A stretch of DNA of 64,000 nt. It comes from Pseudomonas iridis (GTDB taxonomy: Bacteria > Pseudomonadota > Gammaproteobacteria > Pseudomonadales > Pseudomonadaceae). Positions 1 through 7,958 of the stretch are shown piece by piece (position 1 is the first letter of the stretch; every line of letters begins with the position of its first letter). The translations under genes were made by a program, and so were the position numbers. The notes under the pieces are model-generated. The model worked only from the letters and a program-made list of their open reading frames with translations. It made no database searches and was not told the DNA's origin. Location: the NCBI RefSeq assembly GCF_017980685.1, contig NZ_JACXXO010000015.1, forward strand, positions 62,001 to 126,000, read 5' to 3'.

Positions 1-77
1 TTGGTGCTGATGTCTGCGCGGCGCATAAGGCCAAGTTTGTGACGGATCAGCGGATGGCGGATCTCTTGGATGGACAT
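1..77 (-). CDS. upp: Uracil phosphoribosyltransferase, N-terminal fragment
   Basis: Only the first 25 codons lie in the window; the gene runs off the left edge. The reverse strand from the ATG at 77-75 reads MSIQEIRHPLIRHKLGLMRR followed by ADIST, which matches the conserved start of bacterial Upp. Known role: conversion of uracil and PRPP to UMP in pyrimidine salvage. It is transcribed away from the hpt-like gene, so the two salvage genes share a divergent control region at 78-254 that contains two perfect palindromes. The identification rests on a short stretch, but the pattern is distinctive. Confidence 0.85.
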   Translation of the reverse strand, partial: MSIQEIRHPLIRHKLGLMRRADIST

Positions 78-113
78 GGGGAAAGGCTCCGGCGGCGGGC
101 AAAAAAACCGGCC

Positions 114-151
114 TAGATTAATCTATCCGAGGGTGATGTCCTATAGGACAT
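114..151. promoter_or_regulatory. Two perfect palindromes between upp and hpt
   Basis: TAGATTAATCTA at 114-125 and ATGTCCTATAGGACAT at 136-151 are perfect inverted repeats of 12 and 16 bp, 10 bp apart, in the divergent region of two nucleobase salvage genes. They could be operators for a dimeric repressor or overlap the upp promoter. No family of regulator can be named from the sequence alone. Confidence 0.5.
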
Positions 152-254
152 AGAGTACGTTAGTCCATAAAGGCTTGATTCAGCCGTGCGAGATGCGTAC
201 CTTTGCCCGCTTTTCGCGACTATACCCCCCTTCAACCACCCCCCGGAGAGCGCC

Positions 255-812
255 ATGTCCGCTGATCTCGAGCATATCCGTCAAATCATGCGAGAGGCTG
301 ACTGCCTGTACACCGAGTCTGAAGTCGAGGCCGCCATTGCCCGCGTCGGTGCACAAATCAACGAAACACTGGCCGAGAGCAACCCGGTGGTGTTCTGCGT
401 GATGAACGGCGGGCTGATTTTTTCCGGCAAGCTGCTGACTCATCTGCATTTCCCGCTGGAAGCGTCCTACCTGCACGCGACCCGTTATCGCAACGAAACC
501 AGCGGCGGCGATCTGTTCTGGAAGGCCAAGCCAGAAGTCTCGTTTCTTGACCGTGACGTGCTGATCATCGACGACATCCTCGATGAAGGTCACACCCTTG
601 GCGCGATCATCGATTACTGCAAACACGCCGGCGCGCGCAAAGTGCACACCGCCGTGCTGATCGACAAGGATCACGACCGCAAGGCGCGTCCTGACCTGAA
701 AGCAGACTTCGTCGGCCTGCCGTGCATCGACCGTTACATCTTCGGTTACGGCATGGACTACAAAGGCTACTGGCGTAACGCCAACGGGATCTTTGCCGTT
801 AAAGGCATGTAA
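255..812 (+). CDS. hpt: Hypoxanthine-guanine phosphoribosyltransferase
   Basis: A 185-residue type I phosphoribosyltransferase. The PRPP-binding loop is visible as VLIIDDILDEGHTL at residues 102-115 (two acidic residues followed by the small-residue loop), as in Hpt enzymes of purine salvage, which convert hypoxanthine or guanine plus PRPP to IMP or GMP. The ATG at 255 was chosen over the in-frame upstream start at 186 because GGAGAG precedes it at good spacing and conserved sequence begins there. It is divergent from upp, which fits joint control of nucleobase salvage. The preference for hypoxanthine over guanine cannot be read here. Confidence 0.9.
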   Translation: MSADLEHIRQIMREADCLYTESEVEAAIARVGAQINETLAESNPVVFCVMNGGLIFSGKLLTHLHFPLEASYLHATRYRNETSGGDLFWKAKPEVSFLDRDVLIIDDILDEGHTLGAIIDYCKHAGARKVHTAVLIDKDHDRKARPDLKADFVGLPCIDRYIFGYGMDYKGYWRNANGIFAVKGM

Positions 813-828
813 TCCCCCCGCGCTATCC

Positions 829-921
829 CCTGTGGGAGCGAGCCTGCTCGCGAAAGCGATCTTTCATTCAGCATAAGTGTTGAATGTGAAATTGCCTTCG
901 CGAGCAGGCTCGCTCCCACAG
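829..921. repeat. Inverted pair of REP-like extragenic palindromes (family A)
   Basis: Arms at 829-854 and 897-921 are near-perfect reverse complements built on the core GGGAGCGAGCCTGCTCGCGA, separated by about 42 bp. The same element recurs at 9734-9823 and 36427-36489. This is the layout of a BIME-type pair of Pseudomonas REP sequences. It lies between hpt and the next gene and may form a long hairpin at the end of the hpt transcript. Confidence 0.85.
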
Positions 922-992
922 TTGTTTTGTGTGTGCTGATACATCGGTGATACCCATGCTAGAGTGCTTGGCCCCGCCCTCCGGAGCCTGCC

Positions 993-1472
993 ATGAGCCT
1001 CTTGATTCGCAGCCTTGCCGCCCTGTTGCTCACCCTGAGCCTGCCTTTGTCCGCCGCGCCGATGCACAGCCAGTTCCTTCCGCCGGACGATCTGACTCTG
1101 CGCGATGCCGAGCCCGAACATCAGCAACTGATGCAGGTCACTGACTATTCGGTGGTGGTCGGCGCGCAACGCCAGTCCAATCAGCAGCCGATTCCGGTCA
1201 CCTCGCCACTGATGATCCGTCTTAAAGGCAAATCCCTGAACAAAGGCGCGACAATCACTCAGGTGCTGGTCAGCTTCGATGGCGAAAGCAAAAGCCTGAA
1301 AAAACCGCTCTATGACGACAAAAGCAAAACCCTGACGCTGTTTTATCCGCTGGCGCAATACCGTGTGGTGATCGATCTGCTGCGCAACGACACCGTCTAT
1401 GTGCAATTCCTCAGTTACGCCAACGGCCATATCTGGGCCGATTTGCACACCGGCAGCGTGCGTGCGCGTTGA
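993..1472 (+). CDS. Predicted secreted protein of unknown function
   Basis: A 159-residue protein. The N-terminus has a typical signal peptide: two basic-flanked residues, then a leucine-rich segment (LIRSLAALLLTLSLPLSAA) with probable cleavage after residues 22-23. The mature part is polar with alternating beta-type segments and no cysteines, so a periplasmic beta-rich protein is likely. I do not recognise a family. It stands alone between hpt and the small gene at 1536, with about 60 bp to the latter, so both could be on one transcript. Confidence 0.75.
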   Translation: MSLLIRSLAALLLTLSLPLSAAPMHSQFLPPDDLTLRDAEPEHQQLMQVTDYSVVVGAQRQSNQQPIPVTSPLMIRLKGKSLNKGATITQVLVSFDGESKSLKKPLYDDKSKTLTLFYPLAQYRVVIDLLRNDTVYVQFLSYANGHIWADLHTGSVRAR

Positions 1473-1535
1473 GCCGAGCGGCAGGGCAGGGGTAAACTGC
1501 CCGCCCCGTGTCATGTCTGCGAGCTGGAGTCGGCA

Positions 1536-1823
1536 ATGCGTAAAGATAAGAAACAAGTGATTGGTGACGAGATCGGCGATGAGCAGATCAAGCTGTTCCT
1601 CGATTTTGAACCGGTCGACGCCACTTCGCCGTCGTTGCACAAACTGATCAAGGCTTACCGTGGTCTGCGAATCGACGATTTCGAACGGTTTCTGACGTTC
1701 TTTGTGGCGGCTGGGTACGACGTCGACGGCAAGGACGAGCAGGGCCAGACGTTTGTTGATCAGATCCGCGATCAACGCAACGCGCCGGAATACATCGAGC
1801 TGATCGACAAGGCTCGCGCTTAA
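1536..1823 (+). CDS. PA4642-family small conserved protein
   Basis: A 95-residue soluble protein starting MRKDKKQVIGDEIGDEQIKL. Its sequence matches my recollection of the conserved pseudomonad family named after PA4642, always found beside mqo. It is acidic and lacks cysteines or membrane segments. The central part (FLTFFVAAGYDVDGKDEQGQ) has the look of an ankyrin-like helix pair. Function is not known. It is convergent with mqo and shares the terminator at 1915-1956. Confidence 0.85.
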   Translation: MRKDKKQVIGDEIGDEQIKLFLDFEPVDATSPSLHKLIKAYRGLRIDDFERFLTFFVAAGYDVDGKDEQGQTFVDQIRDQRNAPEYIELIDKARA

Positions 1824-1868
1824 GGTCTAAAGACAAGATCAGATCCTGCAGAGGATTAGTGTTGACCC

Positions 1869-1898
1869 TGTAGGAGCTGCCGAAGGCTGCGATCTTTT
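1869..1898 (+). repeat. Single REP-like element (family B)
   Basis: One copy of the TGTAGGAGCTGCCGAAGGCT... element. The same unit occurs as inverted pairs at 5297-5384 and 19057-19148. Here the partner arm is absent. Confidence 0.75.
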
Positions 1899-1914
1899 GC
1901 TGTTTGGCGGTCCC

Positions 1915-1956
1915 AAAAAAAACGCCCCGCACTCAGTGAGCTGCGGGGCGTTTTTT
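1915..1956. terminator. Bidirectional rho-independent terminator
   Basis: A 10-bp GC-rich stem (ACGCCCCGCA / TGCGGGGCGT) is flanked by a run of A on the left and a run of T on the right. It lies between the convergent genes at 1536 and mqo and can serve both strands. Confidence 0.9.
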
Positions 1957-1967
1957 ATGCGGCACGA

Positions 1968-3476
1968 TCAAGCGTAGCTTGGCGTCTCGCTGCTTTCTTC
2001 AACCAGTTCCAGGGCGATGTTGTTCTGCGTGTTGATCTTGCGATACAGCGCAGCATCGGTTTCCAGAACCTTTTCACGGGCCGGGAAGATTTCCGCCAGT
2101 TTGCCAGCCCACTCGCCGGACGCTTTGCCCGGGAAGCACTTCTCGATCAGTTCCAGCATGATCGAAACGGTCACCGATGCACCTGGCGATGCGCCGAGCA
2201 GGGCCGCAAGGGAACCATCCTTGGCCGCGACCAGTTCGGTACCGAATTGCAGGATGCCGCCCTTTTTCGGGTCTTTCTTGATGATCTGTACCCGTTGGCC
2301 GGCCACTTCCAGGCGCCAGTCTTCGGCTTTCGCCTCCGGGTAGAAACGGCGCAGGGAATCCAGGCGCTGCTCCATCGACTGCATCACTTCGCTGACCAGG
2401 TACTTGGTCAGGTCCATGTTGTTTTTTGCCACCGCCAGCATCGGCCCGATGTTGCCGGCGCGAACCGACAGCGGCAGGTCCATGAACGAACCGTGCTTGA
2501 GGAACTTGGTGGTGAAACCGGCGTATGGCCCGAACAGCAGGGATTTCTTGCCATCGACCACGCGGGTGTCCAGGTGCGGCACCGACATCGGTGGCGAACC
2601 TACGGCAGCCTGGCTGTAAACCTTGGCCTGGTGCTGTTTGACCACTTGCGGGTTGTCGCAACGCAGCCACTGGCCGCTGATCGGGAAGCCGCCGAAACCT
2701 TTGCTTTCTTCAATGCCCGAAGCCTGCAGCAATGGCAGGGCCGCGCCACCGGCGCCGAGGAAGACGAATTTGGCATCGACTTCACGGCTGCTGCCGCTGT
2801 TGACGTCCTTGATGCTGACGGTCCAGCCGCTGCCGTTACGCTTGAGGCCGGTGACGCGCTTGCAGTATTTCACCTGGGCGTCGGGAGCGCTGGTCAGGTG
2901 CTTGAGCAACTGATTGGTCAGGGCACCGAAGTTGACGTCGGTGCCGTTCATCACGCGGGTCGCGGCGAGCACTTCGTCCGGCGAACGGCCCGGCATCATC
3001 AGCGGCATCCACTCGGCCATCTTGGCCTTGTCTTCGGTGTACTCCATGTCGGCGAAGGCGTGGTGCTTGCTCAACACATCGAAGCGTGACTTGAGGAAGG
3101 ACACGCCACTGTCGCCCTGCACGAAACTGAGGTGCGGCACCGGGCTGATGAAGGATTTGCACGAGCCGAAGGTGCCTTTTTTGGTCAGGTACGACCAGAA
3201 CTGCTTGGACACTTCGAACTGGGTATTGATGTGCACGGCTTTCTTGATGTCGACGCTGCCGTCGGCCGCTTGCGGCGTGTAATTCAGCTCGCACAGGCCA
3301 GCGTGGCCGGTACCGGCGTTGTTCCACGGGTTGGAACTCTCCGCAGCACCGGAGTCCATCAGCTCGACAACTTCCAGTTTGATCGCCGGATCGAGCTCTT
3401 TGAGCAGCACTGCAAGGGTGGCACTCATGATGCCGGCCCCAACCAGTACTACGTCGACTGCTTCGTTATGCGCCAT
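1968..3476 (-). CDS. mqo: Malate:quinone oxidoreductase
   Basis: A 502-residue FAD enzyme. The N-terminal dinucleotide motif VVLVGAGIMSATLAVLL (residues 9-25) and the ESSNPWNNAGTGHAG segment (about 46-60) are characteristic of Mqo. It oxidises malate to oxaloacetate at the inner membrane and passes electrons to quinone, replacing NAD-dependent malate dehydrogenase in the TCA cycle of pseudomonads. Full length for the family. Transcribed alone, with a long upstream gap (3477-4185) for regulation and a terminator directly downstream. Confidence 0.97.
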   Translation of the reverse strand: MAHNEAVDVVLVGAGIMSATLAVLLKELDPAIKLEVVELMDSGAAESSNPWNNAGTGHAGLCELNYTPQAADGSVDIKKAVHINTQFEVSKQFWSYLTKKGTFGSCKSFISPVPHLSFVQGDSGVSFLKSRFDVLSKHHAFADMEYTEDKAKMAEWMPLMMPGRSPDEVLAATRVMNGTDVNFGALTNQLLKHLTSAPDAQVKYCKRVTGLKRNGSGWTVSIKDVNSGSSREVDAKFVFLGAGGAALPLLQASGIEESKGFGGFPISGQWLRCDNPQVVKQHQAKVYSQAAVGSPPMSVPHLDTRVVDGKKSLLFGPYAGFTTKFLKHGSFMDLPLSVRAGNIGPMLAVAKNNMDLTKYLVSEVMQSMEQRLDSLRRFYPEAKAEDWRLEVAGQRVQIIKKDPKKGGILQFGTELVAAKDGSLAALLGASPGASVTVSIMLELIEKCFPGKASGEWAGKLAEIFPAREKVLETDAALYRKINTQNNIALELVEESSETPSYA

Positions 3477-4185
3477 TTAACGCGTCTCCAAAATCTGCAG
3501 CACCAAATTGTCGGCATGGCTGCCAGGCATTCAGGGACAGGTCAATTATGTCCCGGCTATCCGTGGTCAGGTTCGCCATGTCCGAATCTTCGCAATTTTT
3601 CGCAACTTTGACGGATGCGTGCGGCGTGGCTTCCAGAGCTCCATGAACTCATTTCAGCGCCCGGCTGGCAATTCGACTTATGGTCGAGACATCCGTTTTT
3701 GTGCAACCAAATCCGTAGCGGACAGGCTTCAGGCTCCGGTATTCGAGGTATACCCGGTCCTGTGTCGTTGGGCTGTTTCAGACGCTAATGGTGCATGTTC
3801 AGACGCAAAACTATTCATTTGCTCGCCACACTCTTGTGAAGTTGTGAAAACCCGTTTTTTTCACGCTCTTTTGAAGACGTGAACCTCAAAAAAGGGCTGT
3901 CCAAGCCTGGCACCCTGCCCGCAAAGGCAAAACAACGCGGTGGCCGAGCGTCATGACAGCTCTGCAGATTCGCGAAAAGCGGGGGTTTTGCCGGAAGAAC
4001 AGGCAAGCGCGCCAACTTCACTCGATCTGTGTGGGCGACTCTCTGTGGGCGATTTTGGATGCCAATGCAAGCGCATTGACGGTGTTGCGGGGCCCGATCA
4101 GGAGACGTCCTTATAATCGGGGGGAGATTGTATCGAAGAAATGCGCGGAGTTGGTCGAGTTTAATGACTTTTATTAGGCATCCGG
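3477..4185. other. 709-bp intergenic region upstream of mqo
   Basis: No convincing gene is visible. Short open frames in it lack conserved sequence and ribosome sites. It must hold the mqo promoter on the minus strand. A consensus TATAAT at 4112-4117 on the plus strand has only a poor -35 candidate (TTGCGG at 4085-4090, spacer 21), so a plus-strand transcript toward 4120 is possible but unsupported. A perfect 8-bp GGTATACC palindrome lies near 3747-3754. Confidence 0.5.
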
Positions 4186-4419
4186 TCAGATGCTCAACTG
4201 CACCTGCGCCCGTGCGCGCATTTGACGCGGTACGACCCGGGCGCTCGCGGGCAGCGGCTGGTTCAACCAGGTAAGGCGGATTTCTTCTATTTCCACCCAA
4301 CCGTCACCCATCGGTTGCAGGCTGCACTGCTTGAAGGCCTGACAGTGACCGTTGCGGTCGAGCAGAGCAAAGCTGCGATGCAGCGGGCGTGGCGCGAACA
4401 ACGAGATCAGATAACGCAT
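4186..4419 (-). CDS. Small conserved hypothetical protein
   Basis: A 77-residue protein if translation starts at the ATG complementary to 4419-4417 (MRYLISLFAPRPLHRSFALL). The frame stays open further upstream, but that part looks non-coding. The sequence shows a plausible folded core (GDGWVEIEEIRLTWLNQPLP) and a basic C-terminus. I recall a protein of this kind between mqo and yajG in other pseudomonads, but no function. The ribosome site is weak, so the start is uncertain. Confidence 0.6.
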   Translation of the reverse strand: MRYLISLFAPRPLHRSFALLDRNGHCQAFKQCSLQPMGDGWVEIEEIRLTWLNQPLPASARVVPRQMRARAQVQLSI

Positions 4420-4624
4420 GGCCGAGTACCTGGCTGGAGGACTGATTTGAAGGATGCCGACCAGCCATGACGTGTACATGTATGGCGGGTGAAGAATCTG
4501 TGACAGGAACCGCTTTCGACGGGGTTTGTCAGACATTTCAGTATTCACTGTGCGGCGCTGGTTACCCGCAGTGGCCCACCGCTATACTGCCGGCCTGTTT
4601 GTGCCTGATTCTGGAGAGAAAAGC

Positions 4625-5209
4625 ATGTTGCAACGCCTGTTGTTCGGTTTGATCACTGTGGCCGGTTTGACTCTGGCCGGCTGCGCCCACAGCCCGCAAC
4701 AACTGAGTCCGGAACCGAAGCTGACCACGCAATTGCCTGCGGTCGGCCGTGGCCAGCCAGTCGTCGTGCGTGTGGTTGACGGTCGTCCGTCGCCAACTCT
4801 GGGCACCCGTGGCGGTCTGTATCCTGAGACCAGTGCCATTACCGTGCAGCGCGAGCAGATCCTGCCGAAGTTGCAGGCTCAGGCTGAAGCCGCCGTGCGT
4901 TTGCTCGGGTTCACCCCGACCAACAACGCACCCAACGCTCCGCAACTGACGGTGACCCTGGCCGAACTGAAGTATCAGTCGCCCAAAGAAGGCATGTACG
5001 TGACTGAGGCGACCATCGGCGCGACCTTCCGCTCTGACGTGCAGAACGCCAATCGTCGCTACAGCGGCCGTTACGGTGCTTCGCTGGACCAGCGCTTCGG
5101 CATGGCGCCGAACCAGGAAACCAATACCAAACTGGTCAGCGATGTGTTGAGCGATGCGCTGACGCGTTTGTTCAAGGATCCGACCGTGGGTCAGGTTCTG
5201 GCTGAATAA
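4625..5209 (+). CDS. YajG-family lipoprotein
   Basis: A 194-residue lipoprotein precursor. The signal peptide ends in the lipobox LAGC with the lipidated cysteine at residue 20. The mature domain matches the YajG family (VRVVDGRPSPTLGTRGG and the KLVSDVLSDALTRLFKD helix). Lack of Asp at position +2 (sequence CAHS) suggests outer-membrane sorting. The ATG at 4625 is preceded by GGAGAGAAAAG, so the longer upstream reading is rejected. Function is unknown; it lies alone with its own terminator. Confidence 0.88.
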   Translation: MLQRLLFGLITVAGLTLAGCAHSPQQLSPEPKLTTQLPAVGRGQPVVVRVVDGRPSPTLGTRGGLYPETSAITVQREQILPKLQAQAEAAVRLLGFTPTNNAPNAPQLTVTLAELKYQSPKEGMYVTEATIGATFRSDVQNANRRYSGRYGASLDQRFGMAPNQETNTKLVSDVLSDALTRLFKDPTVGQVLAE

Positions 5210-5226
5210 GCGGCTCGCCTGATGTG

Positions 5227-5262
5227 AAAAAGCCCGGGGCCAGTGATGGTTCCGGGCTTTTT
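5227..5262 (+). terminator. Rho-independent terminator of the yajG-like gene
   Basis: AAAAAGCCCGG and CCGGGCTTTTT form a stem around a 13-15 nt loop, 18 bp after the stop codon, followed by TTTTT. Confidence 0.88.
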
Positions 5263-5296
5263 CATGCCTACATCTCTATCTGCATAACCCCCATCC

Positions 5297-5384
5297 CTGT
5301 AGGAGCTGCCGAAGGCTGCGATCTTTTGATCTTGTTTTCAAACAATCAAAATCAAAAGATCGCAGCCTGCGGCAGCTCCTACAG
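5297..5384. repeat. Inverted pair of REP-like palindromes (family B)
   Basis: Arms at 5297-5329 and 5351-5384 carry TAGGAGCTGCCG...GCTGCGATCTTTTGAT and its complement with one or two mismatches, around a short A/T-rich spacer. Convergent to the small gene ending at 5397. Confidence 0.85.
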
Positions 5385-5396
5385 GGGGCGTATCGT

Positions 5397-5678
5397 TCAG
5401 GCAGCCTGCGAATAAAAATCGAGAACGCTGACCCCCGTCAGCAAATCGGTCTCGGGCAAATCCGCATGCTGATGCCCGCCCAGCGCGCAATACACCAGCC
5501 AATGGCGGTCCTGAACATTGAAGGCGAGGCTGCCAACGAGACTTTGCTGCTCGTCGTAGGGGGTGATGAGGTACAGACGATCCTGGTTTTCAGCGTGAAG
5601 CATGACGCGTTCCATGTGTGTTTCGAGGCGCGCATGGTGGTGCATCCACATTACGAAGCCGTGACACAGGACAGCCAT
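5397..5678 (-). CDS. Hypothetical protein
   Basis: A 93-residue protein if the first ATG is used; internal ATGs (for example at MERVMLHAENQ) could equally be the start because none has a strong ribosome site. The sequence is regular (DRLYLITPYDEQQSLVGSLA) and looks like a small soluble alpha/beta fold, with four histidines near the N-terminus of the long form. No family recognised. Coding is supported by the amino-acid composition and by the REP pair sitting exactly beyond its stop. Confidence 0.6.
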   Translation of the reverse strand: MAVLCHGFVMWMHHHARLETHMERVMLHAENQDRLYLITPYDEQQSLVGSLAFNVQDRHWLVYCALGGHQHADLPETDLLTGVSVLDFYSQAA

Positions 5679-5794
5679 CGGTCGATTGCCGGGTTATTTG
5701 TCGTAAAGAAGAGGCGTCGGGGACAGGTTTCGGTAGAATCCTGGCGCGGTCGTCTGTCTGGCGTCTGCCACACTGATTAAGTTTGAGGTCTGTG

Positions 5795-6073
5795 ATGTCG
5801 CTGCATTTGATGACGCTGTTTACCAACCATCCCGCCAAATTGATCAATCTGCTGGCGCTGCTGTTGGCGTTCCCCGGCAGTTGGCTGCTGCACGCGACCC
5901 GCCGCCGCGAACAACGCGCATCGGCCAGCATCGCCGCGCAGCGCCAGGCTCAGCCGAACGCCGAACCGGTCCTCGATTGGTCGACGTTGCGCATGAACCG
6001 CTTTTTCTATCGCTTCGGTTTTGCCTGCCTGGGCTTGGCGCTGGTCATTTCCTGGATCAGCACCCAATTCTGA
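5795..6073 (+). CDS. Small inner-membrane protein of unknown function
   Basis: A 92-residue protein from the ATG at 5795. It has two hydrophobic segments, near residues 15-30 (INLLALLLAFPGSWLL) and 70-90 (FGFACLGLALVISWI), separated by a basic, alanine-rich loop, so both ends should face the same side. No catalytic motif. A strong terminator follows at 6116. The first ATG lies directly after an in-frame GTG, which is an alternative start. Confidence 0.7.
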   Translation: MSLHLMTLFTNHPAKLINLLALLLAFPGSWLLHATRRREQRASASIAAQRQAQPNAEPVLDWSTLRMNRFFYRFGFACLGLALVISWISTQF

Positions 6074-6115
6074 ATTGAATGCAAAACCCCTCGCCACCGT
6101 CACGTGGTGTCAGGC

Positions 6116-6146
6116 AAAAAAACGGCGCCCGAGGGCGCCGTTTTTG
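6116..6146. terminator. Bidirectional rho-independent terminator
   Basis: The stem AACGGCGCCC / GGCGCCGTT with a 3-nt loop is flanked by AAAAA on the left and TTTTT on the right. It separates the convergent genes at 5795 and 6164. Confidence 0.92.
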
Positions 6147-6163
6147 CGTCGTATCGAAGCCGC

Positions 6164-7327
6164 TTACAACGGCAACCCGGCTTTGACCCGATACTGGTTA
6201 CGCACCGGCGTTGCATATTGCAGCACCAGATACGGACGATGCTCTTCAGGGCAAGCGTCCAGCCGTGACTGCCACTCTTCCTGCGCCTTGGCCAGCTCAT
6301 CCGCCGGGAACACCTCGGCAGCTTTCGGCACATTCAGTTGCGGATCAGCATCGGCCCACTGCGCATACGCCAGGTAATGCACCGGGAACAACCGGTAGCC
6401 GCCGAGAATCTGCTTGTCCATTTCGACCGCCAATTGCTTGGCGTCTTCAAACAGCTCGGTAATGGGCGCGGCAAAGTTCACGTGCACCCGGCCCTTATAG
6501 CCGGTGATGCCCTTGGCAATGCTCACGTCATCTTCGCCCGACACTTTGCTGTAGGTGCCGGTGGTGGCGCGGATGTACAGCTCTCGGGCCTTGGCCTGGT
6601 CGCACGGATCGTATTCGTAGCTGATCGACACGGGGGTGACGTTCAGCGACTGAATCACTTCGCCGAACGGCTCGTCCTTGCGGCTCATGTGGAACATCTT
6701 GAGGATCGCCGACTCGGTGCGGTCGTCGCCATCCTTCGCCCGGCCTTCGGCCTGTGCAATCCAGATCGAGGCGCAATCATTGCGGATCGAGTGGTTGATG
6801 TACGCCGACAGCAACTGATACGCGGCCATTTTCTCGCGACGGCCGGTGATCGAGCGATGCACGATGAAACTCTTGTTCAGGCGCATCAGGTCGCTGACAA
6901 ACGGCTTCTGCAACAGGTTGTCACCAATCGCGATACGCGGCGTCGGCAGGCCGGCGTGGTACACGGCGTAGTTGACGAAGGCCGGGTCCATGACGATGTC
7001 ACGGTGGTTGGCGATGAACAGATACGCGCTGCCGGACTTGAATTGCTCGACCCCGGTGTAGGTCACGCCGTCGGTGGCGCGCTCGATGGTGTGGTCGACG
7101 TACGCCTCGATTTTGTCCTGCAAAGTTGCCACCGATGTCACGTCGGCAAACTCACGACGCAGCCGATGGGCTATAAGTGGTTTGAGCATCCAGCCGAAAG
7201 GACCGGCAAAACGCGGGAAGCGGAAGTGGGTGAGGATATCTAGAAACGCCTTGTCGCCGAGCAGTCTTGCCAGTACCACGGGTACTTCGCTGTCGTCGTA
7301 AGGTCGGATGGCATCGAATTCGCCCAT
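6164..7327 (-). CDS. PlsC/LPLAT-family glycerolipid acyltransferase
   Basis: A 387-residue protein with an acyltransferase core near residues 128-260: the block ANHRDIVMDPAF resembles motif I, followed by FIVHRS and IWIAQAEGRAKDG (motif III-like, EGR). Such enzymes acylate glycerol-3-phosphate or lysophosphatidate at the inner membrane. The histidine-to-aspartate spacing (H, five residues, D) differs from the classical HX4D, although HRD itself follows directly. The second of two tandem ATGs (7327) is preferred because GAGAG then lies at proper distance. Substrate unknown. Confidence 0.8.
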   Translation of the reverse strand: MGEFDAIRPYDDSEVPVVLARLLGDKAFLDILTHFRFPRFAGPFGWMLKPLIAHRLRREFADVTSVATLQDKIEAYVDHTIERATDGVTYTGVEQFKSGSAYLFIANHRDIVMDPAFVNYAVYHAGLPTPRIAIGDNLLQKPFVSDLMRLNKSFIVHRSITGRREKMAAYQLLSAYINHSIRNDCASIWIAQAEGRAKDGDDRTESAILKMFHMSRKDEPFGEVIQSLNVTPVSISYEYDPCDQAKARELYIRATTGTYSKVSGEDDVSIAKGITGYKGRVHVNFAAPITELFEDAKQLAVEMDKQILGGYRLFPVHYLAYAQWADADPQLNVPKAAEVFPADELAKAQEEWQSRLDACPEEHRPYLVLQYATPVRNQYRVKAGLPL

Positions 7328-7469
7328 CATGCTCTCTTGTTGGAAACGGCTAGGGTAAGTAAAGGTTTTGATCGAAAACCAACGGGGCACGGTCTGAAAA
7401 AATAGCCAGACAAAAATAGCCCTGCAAATAGACCGGCGATTATACGCACAAGTCACTTGGGAGACCGCG

Positions 7470-7652
7470 ATGCTGGAAGCTGCACTGTATGAATGTCCTT
7501 ATTGTGGGGAGCAGGTCGAGACGTCAGTGGACTTGTCCGGCGGCGATCAGACTTATATCGAGGACTGCCAGGTGTGTTGTCGTCCGATCACGTTTGTATT
7601 GCAGGTTCACGGTGAGGAATGGCATCTGGAAGTGTTCAGCGAAAACGAGTGA
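7470..7652 (+). CDS. CPXCG-motif cysteine-rich protein
   Basis: A 60-residue protein with CPYCG at residues 9-13 and a second cysteine cluster CQVCC at 33-37, a spacing that suggests a single zinc ribbon. This matches the small 'CPXCG motif-containing' family common in gammaproteobacteria. Function unknown; nucleic-acid or protein binding is plausible. The next gene starts 10 bp downstream, so the two are co-transcribed. Confidence 0.9.
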   Translation: MLEAALYECPYCGEQVETSVDLSGGDQTYIEDCQVCCRPITFVLQVHGEEWHLEVFSENE

Positions 7653-7661
7653 GGGGCGCCC

Positions 7662-7922
7662 ATGCAGCGGATCTACGAACCGGAAAACCTGTTGGAAGGC
7701 GAAATGCTCAAGGGCATGCTCGCCAGCGAAGGTATCGAGGCGCATCTGGTGGGCCGGGATTTGCTCGGCGGCACGGGCGAGTTGCCGATTTTCGGTTTGC
7801 TGGGGCTGTCGGTCGATAACGATCAGGCCCAATACGCCCTCGAACTGATCACCGCGTACAATGCCGCGCTGCCGTTGCCCGGCGACGAACCGGAGAGCTT
7901 CCCCGGTACGCTGGTCTGTTAG
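7662..7922 (+). CDS. DUF2007-type putative signal-transducing protein
   Basis: An 86-residue protein starting MQRIYEPENLLEGEMLKGML. The pattern 'YEPENLLEGEMLKGMLASEGIEAHL...GLLGLSVDNDQAQYALELI' matches DUF2007 (ferredoxin-like fold, also called putative prokaryotic signal transducing protein). No biochemical role is established. It forms a two-gene unit with the zinc-ribbon gene just upstream; the SRAP-fold gene follows 36 bp later and may belong to the same transcript. Confidence 0.85.
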   Translation: MQRIYEPENLLEGEMLKGMLASEGIEAHLVGRDLLGGTGELPIFGLLGLSVDNDQAQYALELITAYNAALPLPGDEPESFPGTLVC

Positions 7923-7958
7923 GCTGACGTTCGTTTTATTTTTGAGTTGTGTTGCCCC

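Noticed and set aside
829..921. Possible CRISPR-like repeat unit
   Set aside because: The repeats are inverted pairs, with one spacer only and no cas genes; they are REP-type palindromes.
3953..4177. A 74-codon plus-strand frame in the mqo upstream gap
   Set aside because: No ribosome site, odd composition (many Arg/Cys) and no family resemblance.
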